The notes under the pieces were generated by a model. It saw only the letters and a list, made by a program, of their open reading frames with translations, made no database searches and was not told where the DNA came from. DNA of 64,000 nucleotides from Ursus arctos (Eukaryota; Chordata; Mammalia; Carnivora; Ursidae). The DNA lies in assembly GCF_023065955.2 (NCBI RefSeq), contig NW_026623019.1, forward strand, positions 19,224,350 to 19,288,349, in the 5' to 3' direction. Shown in pieces: positions 55,540 through 64,000 of this stretch; the first letter of the stretch is position 1; each line of letters begins with the position of its first letter. Both the position numbers and the translations under genes were made by a program.

Positions 55540-56350
55540 GTAATTTTAGAACTTTATTTTGCAAGAATTTCAAACTTACAGAAATGTTGCAAGATTGGTG
55601 AAAAAATTGTAATGTTTTAGGGGCACCTGGCTGGCTCAGTGGGTGGAGCACACAACTCCTGGTCTCAGGGTTGTGAGTTCGAGCCCCATGTTAGGTGTAA
55701 AGATCACTTAAAAAAAAAACTCTTAAAAAAGAAAAGAAAATTGTATAAATTTTCCCCAGATACACACATTTTTGTTTTGAATGGACATTATGTTAAAGAT
55801 TTTAACTTATTATTGATGAAGGAAACAGGAGAATATTATGACTAGTTCAAAGGTTCATTTATAGATCGGGAATATGGAAGTGGATTTGTGGATAGTTACA
55901 AAACTGGCTTCTTACGAAGTGGGGGAGGGAACCAACCGAAACTGTGCTTGACAACATTTCTTTACATGCCTTTCGACAAGAATTATTTTGCCTAGCCATG
56001 ATGATTCACTAATTTTAAACATTTTGCCACATACCCTTTATCGTTCCCTCTTTCTCTAATTAAATTTTTCTAAAGCCCTTTGAGAATAATTTGCATGCAT
56101 CATGCCATCACGCCCATTAATACCTTTAATTCACTGTGAATTGTGGAAGAAAACACATTCTCCTACATAACCATGGCAAGTTATTAAATTCAGAAAATTC
56201 AACATTGACACAATACTTTAATCTACACTGCATGTTTTGTCAGTGGGTCTAATAATATCCTCGATGGCATTTTTCATTCTCTGACATTGAATCCCGTCCA
56301 GGGTTACGTATTTCATCTGGCTACCAGGTCTCTGTAGTATCCTTTATATT
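55540..56350 (+). mobile_element. Old LINE-like relic, split by a SINE
   Basis: It follows the order '..AATTTCAAACTTACAGAAATGTTGCAAGA', 'TTTTAAACATTTTGCCACATACCCTTTATCG', 'CTTTGAGAATAATTTGCATGCATCATGCC', 'ACATTCTCCTACATAACCATGGCAAGTTATTAAATTCAGAAAATTCAACATTGACACAATACT' and 'CGTCCAGGGTTACGTATTTCATCTGGCTACCAGGTCTCTGTAGTATCC'. This is a common mammalian relic, probably old L1. The same family appears around the solo LTR at 44 kb. Confidence 0.7.
55620..55735 (+). mobile_element. Short tRNA-only Can-SINE subtype
   Basis: This copy lacks the usual CT-rich second half. It reads GGGGCACCTGGCTGGCTCAGTGGGTGGAGC, then GGTTGTGAGTTCGAGCCCC (a good Pol III B box), GGTGTAAAGATCACTT and an A-rich tail. It is the older, tRNA-like SINEC subtype. 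Confidence 0.9.
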
Positions 56351-56402
56351 TTTTAGGAAAGTTCGAAGTTTACGCTGGAAATTGAGAGACAAAGATCGTG
56401 GC

Positions 56403-56404
<2 letters not shown>

Positions 56405-56437
<33 letters not shown>

Positions 56438-56442
56438 TGTTT
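56405..56442. repeat. (TG)n microsatellite
   Basis: About 17 TG units with a TTTG interruption at its right end. Confidence 0.97.
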
Positions 56443-57849
56443 GCTTCACTTATGAAAATATCCTGGGCTATTATGTCAAAAGCTGACTTTAGAAAAAAAA
56501 TGAGTTTCTACTCCGAAGTACGACTGGGGGGGAAAGAGCAAGGATAAATCAGAACACCAAAGTAAGCCCCACCATGCCTGCAGTGTATACAGAACTGTTG
56601 AGGAGTTTCCCATGCTTACTGAACTGAATAAGTATAAAAGCTTTTCGTGTGCATTCCTATTTGCGGGCCCAATACAGTACGTTAACCTCAGAATATCAAA
56701 TTGAATCAGGGGTTCTGAGAAGAGCCGCCCGCAAAGCAGTTAGCATGACACTCTTCATTACGCTATTTTCAGACTGCAGACAACCATAACCAGGCTTTTC
56801 CAACCTCTCACCTCCAGTGAGATACACAGCCCAGATCAGAGACTACCTTCTGGCGAGGGCTCCCAGACCACTTAAAATGTGAGGTCCGTCGGGACCCGGA
56901 AAGGCAAGCCTGACATTGTGAGGAAGAACCTTTTCTCGATGACATTTTTCCTTGGGAGGCCCAAATCTGGAGGCCCTGCAAGGCTGCTCACCACACAGTA
57001 TGTCAGCACAAATTATGCAGGCCGGGGCTGAGTGCATGTGGCAGCTGCCCATTAGACCACACTAAAATAGAATTGCTGGGCGCCTGAAGCATGAAGCATG
57101 ATATTAGATAAAGTGATGAAATCTCACTCGATTAAAGAGCCAGGTCAAGGACAGTTACCTCAGGAAATTCCTTTTTTCCTCGAATATTCTTGCAACTTTG
57201 ATGAATTTATCGTTTTCTTGCTTATTTTTCATTATCGTCCGGGGCTTTATGAACAATAAAATGTGCCCTCAGCAGGCACTGACATATTGGAGTGATCAGA
57301 ATCATAGGTTATATTGATTCAAAGAAAGAAAGGGGGGAAAAAAGACGGGATTGACATTGCCACAGGTCAAAAGCCTTTGGAAATGTTGGATTGATTTGTT
57401 TAGACAGTTGTTTGATTTCTCTCTGTTTCTCTAGCTGTTTTTCCCCCCTAGTAAAGGGATAAGAAAAAAAACAGAGAGGGTAATCTTTTTTATTTTAGGC
57501 CAGTTGAAGAATAGGAACAGAAGCATATGGCTTGGCAGAAATTTTTATTTTTATTTATTTGATTTATAAGGACAGGAGAGAAATGCTTCTTGCAAAGGGC
57601 TTCTTTTTTTCAAAAGGACTTGCAGCCTGAATGTAAATGACTGCATACCTCCATTGCTTCTTAAAACCTGGGTTGGAAAACCACAGCCAGCCTGGGTAAA
57701 GCTGTCTGGCTCCTCCAGACTGTAGAGGGGAAAAAAAAAAAAAGAGGGTTTTGGTTCATGAGTAGAGCACTCTGGTTTAATTTCATTTACAGTAACATAT
57801 GAGAAGCAAAAGAAAGGAAAATGAATATTCAGAGCACTTCGGTTTTACC
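56443..57849. other. Repeat-poor unassigned sequence, possible regulatory DNA
   Basis: No transposon or gene recognised in about 1.4 kb. 56720-57170 is moderately GC-rich with scattered CpGs (TCCGTCGGGACCCGG) and motifs such as CAGCTG and AGATAA. Function unknown. Confidence 0.4.
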
Positions 57850-58200
57850 CTTAGAGCTCCAAGGTTCTCTCCCCCTCTCGCTGTCCCCGCCTTCCCTGCC
57901 AGGGAGGGGTGAGGTTCCTCAGGCAGCTGGACATCCCCGGATGTGCCGGCCGAGCAGCGCTGCGGGCGCCATATTCAAATAATCTGAACAAGGAGCCTCT
58001 CGTTCAATTAGTTCAGCCGCCCCTTCTTTGGGTCCGAAAACCACAGCTGCAAAAGTGCTCCTCTGGAGGAGAACATTTTGCAGGTAGAGGCTTCCAGCAC
58101 CATTTGAGGGTCTTTTATAAACCGTCAAACTTAATAAATGATGAAATTGTTTTAATTCAATGAATTTCGCATGCAACATTTTAACATTGGGCTCCAATTC
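57850..58200. promoter_or_regulatory. Candidate conserved regulatory block (not a proven element)
   Basis: A CpG-dense core (57941-57970, CCGGATGTGCCGGCCGAGC, GCGCTGCGGGCGCC) passes directly into a clean AT-rich stretch with ATTCAAATAATC, CAATTAG, CCACAGCTGC, AATAAATGATGAAA and TTTGCAGG. Such motif mixtures are usual in developmental enhancers. No repeats interrupt it. The 84- and 115-residue open frames on opposite strands have no recognisable similarity. Called only as a candidate. Confidence 0.3.
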
Positions 58201-59398
58201 CATTCTATATAGGTAGGCTGTTTGAGTTTTTAGATTCTCTTGTTCCCTTCGTAAAATGGGGATCATATAAGCTTCTTCTACCTCTTCTAGCTCACAAGCC
58301 TATAATATAATGAAGATGAACTAAGGTCACCTATTTACAGGTATGTTGAGTTCTTAAGATGAAAGCCTTATCTAGATTCCAAATGGTGTCATGATTATAT
58401 TTTTGTCAGATATTAATTTTTAATGCGGGGGCACAAAGAACTTGCATGACCTAGTGAGCTAGGCTTACTTGGAATGTGAACCATAGCCACACTTAAAATT
58501 TACATCTTCTTCAGCACATTCCTTAAGCATTACATGATGTTTCTCTAAATCTAGCTTCTTATTTATATAACAGCATTTCCTAGGTGGGAGTTGATGTCCA
58601 AGGAAGGAATATGTTACCTAGCAGCCTGGTGGGACAGGCAGGAAATGCAGGAGGGTGTATGGGGTATAAGGTTGATGCCTCAGTTTCTCCATAATTGAGA
58701 GGACAATAGGGAGAGGGCAAAAGTTTTTTCTTTTCATTACAGAATTAAAAAAAAAAAAAAGCATGATTACTTGCTGCATAGAAATGTTAGACAATTGCTT
58801 CCAGGTCTGAACAACTGAAATCTTTCTTTTCCTTTTCCTCTGGAGCCAAGCGGGTTTTGTTTTTTTGTTTTTCAAAATATTGAAGTGGTTTGAAAGATCA
58901 GAAGGCAGTTGTGCTAAATTTGCTATTATTAGCATAGAAGTGATAACAGCTTTCCTATCCCTTGGGAGAAGAGGCGGCAGTTGGAGGCTGAGGAATTCTC
59001 AGTGCAGCATCGGCAAGCTTCTCGCCAAAACAAAAGGAGGAGTAAGAATTTCTGCCCATGAGAAAATGATGAGTCTGTTACTTTTTCTTGGGGCGAGGTG
59101 CACGTCGAAGACACCCAACGAGGTAAAAGTGAGGTCAACGAAATGGGTGGAGTTTTAAAGCCTCCTTCTGCGTACTGGGTGAGCTGGATTCTGGTCTTGG
59201 GGGGCCATACCCTGCGTGGCGGCTGCTCTCTGTCTTCTCTGGGCTCCACGGGCCACTGAGGTTTTCCCGAGTCACTTGCTTTGGGAACTCAGTTTCTTTG
59301 CTTGGATCATTTTACTTTGGCCTAAAAAACCCTTCCCACGGCTACAGAACGGGGAAGACCCCTGCCAGGTATTGGTGGTAAAGTAAGGGGGCATCAGG
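58201..59398. other. Unassigned; CpG-enriched at 58965-59270
   Basis: No gene or repeat identified. About 14 CpGs lie in the 300 bases from 58965. A GAG|GTAAAAGT donor-like string sits at 59119-59129 without a recognisable exon. Confidence 0.4.
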
Positions 59399-59624
59399 TT
59401 TTTTTAATAAAGATTTTATTTGTTTATTTGAGAGAGAGAGCGAGCAAGAGAGAGAGAAAGTGCATGAACGGGGCGGGGGGGGGGGGCGAGGTAGGGCAGA
59501 GGGTGAGGGAGAAGCAGATTCCCTGCTGAACAGGGAGCCCCACGCCAGGCTCAATCCCAGGACCCAGGGCTCATGACCTAAGCCAAAGGCAGTTGCTTAA
59601 CCCACTGAACCACCTGGGATCCCC
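59399..59624 (-). mobile_element. Can-SINE (older variant)
   Basis: T-run, AATAAAGATTTTATTTGTTTATTTGAGAG, a G-run (GGGGCGGGGGGGGGGGCGAGG) and head complement CCACTGAACCACCTGGGATCC. Target-site copies GGGGCATCAGG and GGGGTGCATCAG flank it. Confidence 0.93.
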
Positions 59625-61419
59625 GGGGTGCATCAGTTTTTTCCGATGCAGGAGGAGGCCTTTGCCCCATGTTTCTCTTCCTCTTCTTCAAACACCTGGG
59701 CAGCTCCAGGCAGGAATTATATCTTACTGATGGTCATCTTGCTTATGATGAAAATTATATGTTTTATCCTGAGCAACAATAAAAAAAATTACCTTGAAAC
59801 CTCCATCAGCACCTCTAATGAACACAATAGATCAAACAATATGCTTATCAAAAATGGCCCTTCTTTTCACCCTGATAAACTCAGCAAATATTCCATTAGA
59901 AGAAGGGTTTGGTTTCCCACGTGGGGTGTGAAATCTCCTGGGTTATATTAAGGTTATAAATGCAGTTGAAAGTAGCTCAAAGCCTCACTCGAGGGGATGG
60001 GTACTCTTTATTTTTCATTCATTCCCAAGAGGCTCCGACTAGCCCAGTGCTCATTCGGTACAATAATGGAACAAGGAATTTCCCAGCGGCTACGGCGACA
60101 GCAGCTCAGGTGAAGGTCTGCTACCTCGGGAGAATCAGGTCATTCTCGTGTCTGCTGGGGCGACATGCTCCCCGAGAGAAGGGGCTGGGAGACTAGACCC
60201 CCTCTGATAATAAGTGAAGAGCTCCTTCTGCAGAATATTTCCAAGCAGGGGAAGGGGTGCGATTTTGGTCTTCTCCATCAAAATGGCCCTCACATTTCCT
60301 TCTTTTCCTTTAAAATGTATGCTTTTGTTTTATTTATTCTACTTTCACATAAGAGAACTGAAAGGGCAAAGGCTCTGGACCTGCAGGCTTCTAACCTGAG
60401 GGGTTCATCATTTCCATTCTGAACACCAACTTATGTCGCCTCGGCCAGCACGAGGGAGGAGACACGTTTCTTTTTCTTTCCATACGCCTTCAACGACATG
60501 ACACATGAATGATGGAGTATATAATGATTTAGCCAAGCCTGATCTTTCTGCCTTGGGGCACACACAGCACTTAAAGCCTCCACAAGTCCTTTTTAATTAA
60601 TTAATTAATTTATTTATTTATTTATTAGCTCTCTTAAGTAGAGAAGCAGGGTATTTAAAATCCACCTGCTTTTTAAGCCTTTACCAGGAGAGTTCATTTC
60701 TCTTGTTACCGAGAAACTATCCCCACGAGCCAAAGTAACCGACTTTTCGTGATAGGGAAATTCCACAAATATTTAAATTGCGTTTCTTTCGTTCTTTAAT
60801 TACTGAGGTTTTTGTATGACCTCTCCTCTATTTGGGCCCTGTGCAGAGGAGAAATCGCGTGTCCTTCAATTCCAAAGTTAACCCATCAGTCATGTCAGTC
60901 TGACTGATTAGTTTCTTTCCCAGGGACCACACGGCATATGCTTTCTGCTGGATTCAGCTAGATTCATTCCCATCCGATTCACTGGGTGGCAGGTGACACG
61001 ATGTGCCAGGCAGCTTGCTTGCAGCCAGCTCTGGGTTTCTTAAGAGCACTGGGATACCTCTTGAATGATGTGGGAACACCACTGACATGGTGATTCCTTT
61101 AGGGTAGGACATGCCATGGTCTTTTTTTTCTTCTTCTTCTTGTCTGGCTTGTCCAAGTAGGATTTAACATAGGCATGAGCGAGTGAACAGAAAGGAAGAT
61201 GAGGCAGGTGTCATATATCTGGGTTTTAGATTAACCATAGTCATATGGGACAGTGAGAATTAAACTACATTTGAAGTAGAAACCTCCCAGTCCCCATATC
61301 CAATGGCATTTAAATAGGACAAAGTTGTGGAGCTGGTGCTTAAAACTCATCACATGAGTAGAAAGAGAGGCTGAAGGGACAGCAGAAACATATTTTGTTG
61401 AGGAAGGCCTTGACAATTT
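59625..61419. other. Unassigned; includes AT microsatellite and a clean conserved-looking segment
   Basis: No gene. Imperfect (TTAA)n/(TTTA)n lies at 60590-60627. 60640-60960 is repeat-free with motifs such as AAATTCCACAAATATTTAAATTG. CpGs are frequent at 60040-60180. Confidence 0.4.
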
Positions 61420-61900
61420 AGATGTGGTCAAAGAGAGCTCTCAGTGTCCCTGAGTGAAAGATGTTAGTTTTTCCTAATTCCTTTATTACCTGAATCTAAC
61501 CAAGATGGAATTACAGATCCATCTTGGAGAGTAGAAGGCTAGGGACAGCTGGTCAGTGAGGGACAGAGGAGTGGGGGTTGGGGGTGAGGGAACATCCTTG
61601 AGAGGATGACATTTGATCAAGACCTTCAAGGAGATGATCAAGGTAGCCCTGTAGAATCTTCCAGGTAGAGATAACAGCACGTCAAAAGCTGTGCGGTAGG
61701 TAGGTTATGTGCCTGGTGAGTCTGAAGAAAACTGAGGACACCAGATTTTCATGGAATATTGTTGTAAAAGGGTGATAGAAGGAAATGTGGGGTCATGAGG
61801 GGTCTCTCCTCAGGATACTTGACACTGATGGGCATGGGAAGCAAGGGAGAATTTCACGATGTAGGGAGAAGGTTGGGAGGGGTAGTTCCACAAGTTAGGA
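61420..61900 (-). mobile_element. Probable L2 relic, reverse orientation
   Basis: 'GGATGACATTTGATCAAGACCTTCAAGGAGATGATC..GTAGAATCTTCCAGGTAGAGATAACAGCACGTCAAAAGCTG' follows the reversed-L2 order '..GTGACATTTGAGC..TTCCAGGCAGAGGGAACAGCATGTGCAAAGG'. Ends are unclear. Confidence 0.5.
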
Positions 61901-62062
61901 TGGAGTAGGGGGGAAATGGAGTCCATAATACATGTGGAGGGCTGGCTAGAGAGAGGAGTCTAAACAGGTCCCCCATCATAGCAGGAGGCAAGAAAGGGCA
62001 CATGGGCACTGCTCCAGGTCACAAGGGAGATTTGGTGTTGGGAAACTCAGAAGTTTTCTTCA

Positions 62063-62111
<49 letters not shown>

Positions 62112-62115
62112 TGTT
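62063..62115. repeat. (TG)n microsatellite
   Basis: About 24 TG units interrupted by TATG twice. Confidence 0.97.
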
Positions 62116-62203
62116 AAGTAAAGTCATCAACTAAGAGTGAGGATGGGCAATATGTATTGGAGCTTTGAGGAGAAAGAAAAAGTCATGGAAAAGTCATCTA
62201 GGG

Positions 62204-62380
62204 CAGTCGTTCCTTAAGTGTGGTCCAGACCGGCAGCATCAGCATCACCTGAGAGATGCAGTTACTCAAGCCCCACCCCAAACTGACCGAATCAGAAATC
62301 TGGTGAGTGGGGGCCAGCAACTTGAGTTTTCATGTATCCTCTAGGTGATTCTGTGGTAATCTCAAATTCGAGAAACACTG
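62204..62380 (+). mobile_element. MER5A (hAT-Charlie DNA transposon)
   Basis: 'CAGTCGTTCCTTAAGTGTGGTCCAGACCGGCAGCATCAGCATCACC..AAGCCCCACCCC..AATCAGAAATCTGG..CAGCAACTTGAGTTTTCATG..AGGTGATTCTG..GAGAAACACTG', end to end (177 bases). The 8-base flanks ATCTAGGG / ATTCAGGA are a partial duplicate. Confidence 0.93.
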
Positions 62381-63350
62381 ATTCAGGATAACGGGAGAAT
62401 GATGATGGATTGTAGAAATGTATGTTTGCTGGGGAGAACAAAGGGACCTCCTTGAAGATGGTGTTCAGGAATTGGAAATGAGATCAGTCAGCAAGCTCGT
62501 ATTGCTCTCTCCAGCCCTGACCATCTCTATGGGTGCACAGAGCAAGCTTCTTAGATTTAACTTGGCGTAGGGATTTTCCACATGAGAACAGTGAAACCAG
62601 ATTGTTAAGCAAATTTGCAAAGTTGTAATATAATGATGGAGCATCACAAGCTAGGTAAGTGGGAAACCAAGGGACCATGAAAATATACGATCAATGGCTA
62701 ATAGCTCCCAGTGAGGCCAGAGTTTCTTAGAGTTGGGGTATTAGAGTGAGCTGGAAAGAGAGAATGCTTGAAATTGCAATTATGGCGGGGTTATATTTGC
62801 TGGCAGTAAGTCTGGGTATGACCTTTGGAGTGAATGGTTGAGGCAGAGTGGAGGGTGCGAGAGTTGGAGGAGAGGGCATCAGGAAACTGAGAGTCTAGGA
62901 CATTAGAAAGGTCATATATATGGGTACTGAACTCACCACGTATGTTGGAGAAGTGGCAGTGAGCCAAGAGCTAAAATCGTCAAGGAATTAGGAGGGGGTT
63001 CTGTTGGTGATTGTAACGGATTGGAATCTCGGTTGTTAAAGACTAATGACATGACATTCGAAGATGAGGATTTGCTGTTGGGAAGGAGGCAGTATGGAAC
63101 AGGAAGGACACCTACCCCCACCTCCAGGCCTGGTGTCGTAAGAGTCTTTAAGGACATAACAGCTGCCACTTCAGGGCGCTGAGTGAAAAGCAAGTAGTTT
63201 CTTGAGAGGAGAGTCCGTTCATTTAGAGCATGAAGGGAAAGGACATTTCTGAGAAGAACTGAGGGGAAGCCTGTAGTTGAGCCCAAATTCCAGAAGGCAG
63301 TGTGGAAGCATTTCAGGAATTGGAGGTGGGTCGTAGAGTGAAAGAGCAGG
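62381..63350. other. Unassigned purine-leaning sequence, probably a decayed repeat
   Basis: The composition and phrases such as 'GGATGTAGGGAGAAGG' and 'GAGGGCATCAGGAAACTGAGAG' suggest an old repeat interior, but I cannot name it. No gene. Confidence 0.35.
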
Positions 63351-63368
63351 TAAGAAAATACAGAGATG

Positions 63369-63567
63369 AGGGGCGCCTGGGTAGCGCAGTCGTTAAAGCG
63401 TCTGCCTTCGGCTCAGGGCGTGATCCCGGCGTACTGGGATCGAGTCCCACATCGGGCTCCTCCGCTGGGAGCCTGCTTCTTCCTCTCCCACTCCCCTGCT
63501 GTGTTCCCTCTCTCGCTGGCTGTCTCTCTGTCACATAAATAAATAAAATCTTTAAAAAAAAAAAAAA
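63369..63567 (+). mobile_element. Can-SINE (young variant), least decayed copy
   Basis: Head GGGCGCCTGGGTAGCGCAGTCG, tail CATAAATAAATAAAATCTTT plus a long A-run. The target-site duplication AAGAAAATACAGAGATG is perfect over 17 bases at 63352-63368 and 63568-63584. Confidence 0.97.
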
Positions 63568-63584
63568 AAGAAAATACAGAGATG

Positions 63585-64000
63585 GTTGAGCACCAGAGTC
63601 CAGGAGATGAAAGATGATCGAAAGTCCTAGGCATCTCGTAGGGTCTGACACCCCTCAGAGAACAGGGCCAAGTGAGGTTTGCCTGCAAGTCCTCAAAGGA
63701 GATACTGAGGACAAGGCTGGGAGCGTTGCAGGGCAGTGAGAAGTGGGGGTCTTGCCAGGAGTGTTCCGAGGCCTCTCTTTACTCTTGCCAGTGGTGATGT
63801 GAGGCCAGAGTGGGCAGGCTCACCGTTGGTATCCGGAAATCTAGGGAAGCGTGATCTTCTTCGGCTGGCTGTGTGGATGGCTCTCCAGCCGGAGTAGATT
63901 TGCAAGTGGCTATTGGAAAATGGTGAAGCATAAACGAGTCAAGGCTACTGTTGTTTCAGTGCTCTAAACCAGGCCCAACTCAAGGTATGGGTGGGTAAAA
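63585..64000. other. Unassigned to the window end
   Basis: No gene or nameable repeat. Confidence 0.5.

Noticed and set aside
59119..59129. Splice-donor-like GAG|GTAAAAGT
   Set aside because: No matching acceptor or recognisable exon; such strings occur often by chance.
1..64000. CRISPR array, operon, phage or bacterial defence system
   Set aside because: The window is mammalian nuclear DNA; the regular repeats are microsatellites and SINEs, and no prokaryotic genes occur.

Overview
This is vertebrate nuclear DNA from a caniform carnivore. The decisive evidence is 21 tRNA-derived Can-SINE (SINEC) copies, which are specific to Carnivora, together with the 3' ends of carnivore-type LINE-1. 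About nine of the SINEs belong to a younger variant whose head reads GGGTAGCGCAGTCG instead of GGGTGGCTCAGTCGG. From memory that variant is typical of bears and giant panda, so an ursid is the best guess; this is inference and not proven by the window.

No functional protein-coding exon, promoter or structural RNA gene could be supported. The open frames are short, lie mostly inside repeats or GC-rich patches, and none apart from one pseudogene resembles a protein I recognise. The only gene-derived sequence is a processed pseudogene of ribosomal protein RPL7A (eL8) on the minus strand at about 22.6-23.5 kb. The window is best read as intergenic or deep intronic DNA.

Layout. 0-6 kb: an old L1 fragment split by a SINE, LTR-like ancient repeats, an L2 tail and a SINE whose tail has grown into a microsatellite. 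6-10 kb: the most GC-rich and CpG-retaining zone, with MIR and L2 fragments. 10-16 kb: two young SINEs, an ATT microsatellite, a 300-bp C/T-rich tract, then mostly unassigned sequence. 16-25 kb: MIRs, a GGAA/AAAG microsatellite, a CpG-dense patch at 19.4 kb, a hAT-Charlie element, the RPL7A pseudogene and two adjacent SINEs. 25-29 kb: a nearly repeat-free block containing an AT-rich stretch with unusually many CpGs. 29-38.5 kb: a repeat-dense block with L1, nested L1, L2 and SINEs, plus an unexplained pair of related segments at 32.2 and 34.0 kb. 38.5-48 kb: MIRs, MER20, a solo LTR, a DNA-transposon fragment and a hAT element split by a SINE. 48-56.5 kb: SINEs, L2, MIR and an old LINE. 56.5-61 kb: a repeat-poor stretch with the best candidates for conserved regulatory DNA. 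61-64 kb: an L2 relic, MER5A, a TG microsatellite and one of the youngest-looking SINEs.

Nothing indicates genes working together as a system. The main story is transposon layering: at least six clear nested insertions, many with target-site duplications that can still be read. The best leads for new biology are the CpG-retaining AT-rich block at 26.9-27.6 kb, the paired segments at 32/34 kb, and the candidate regulatory block at 57.9-58.2 kb. All need alignment to other genomes to be decided.
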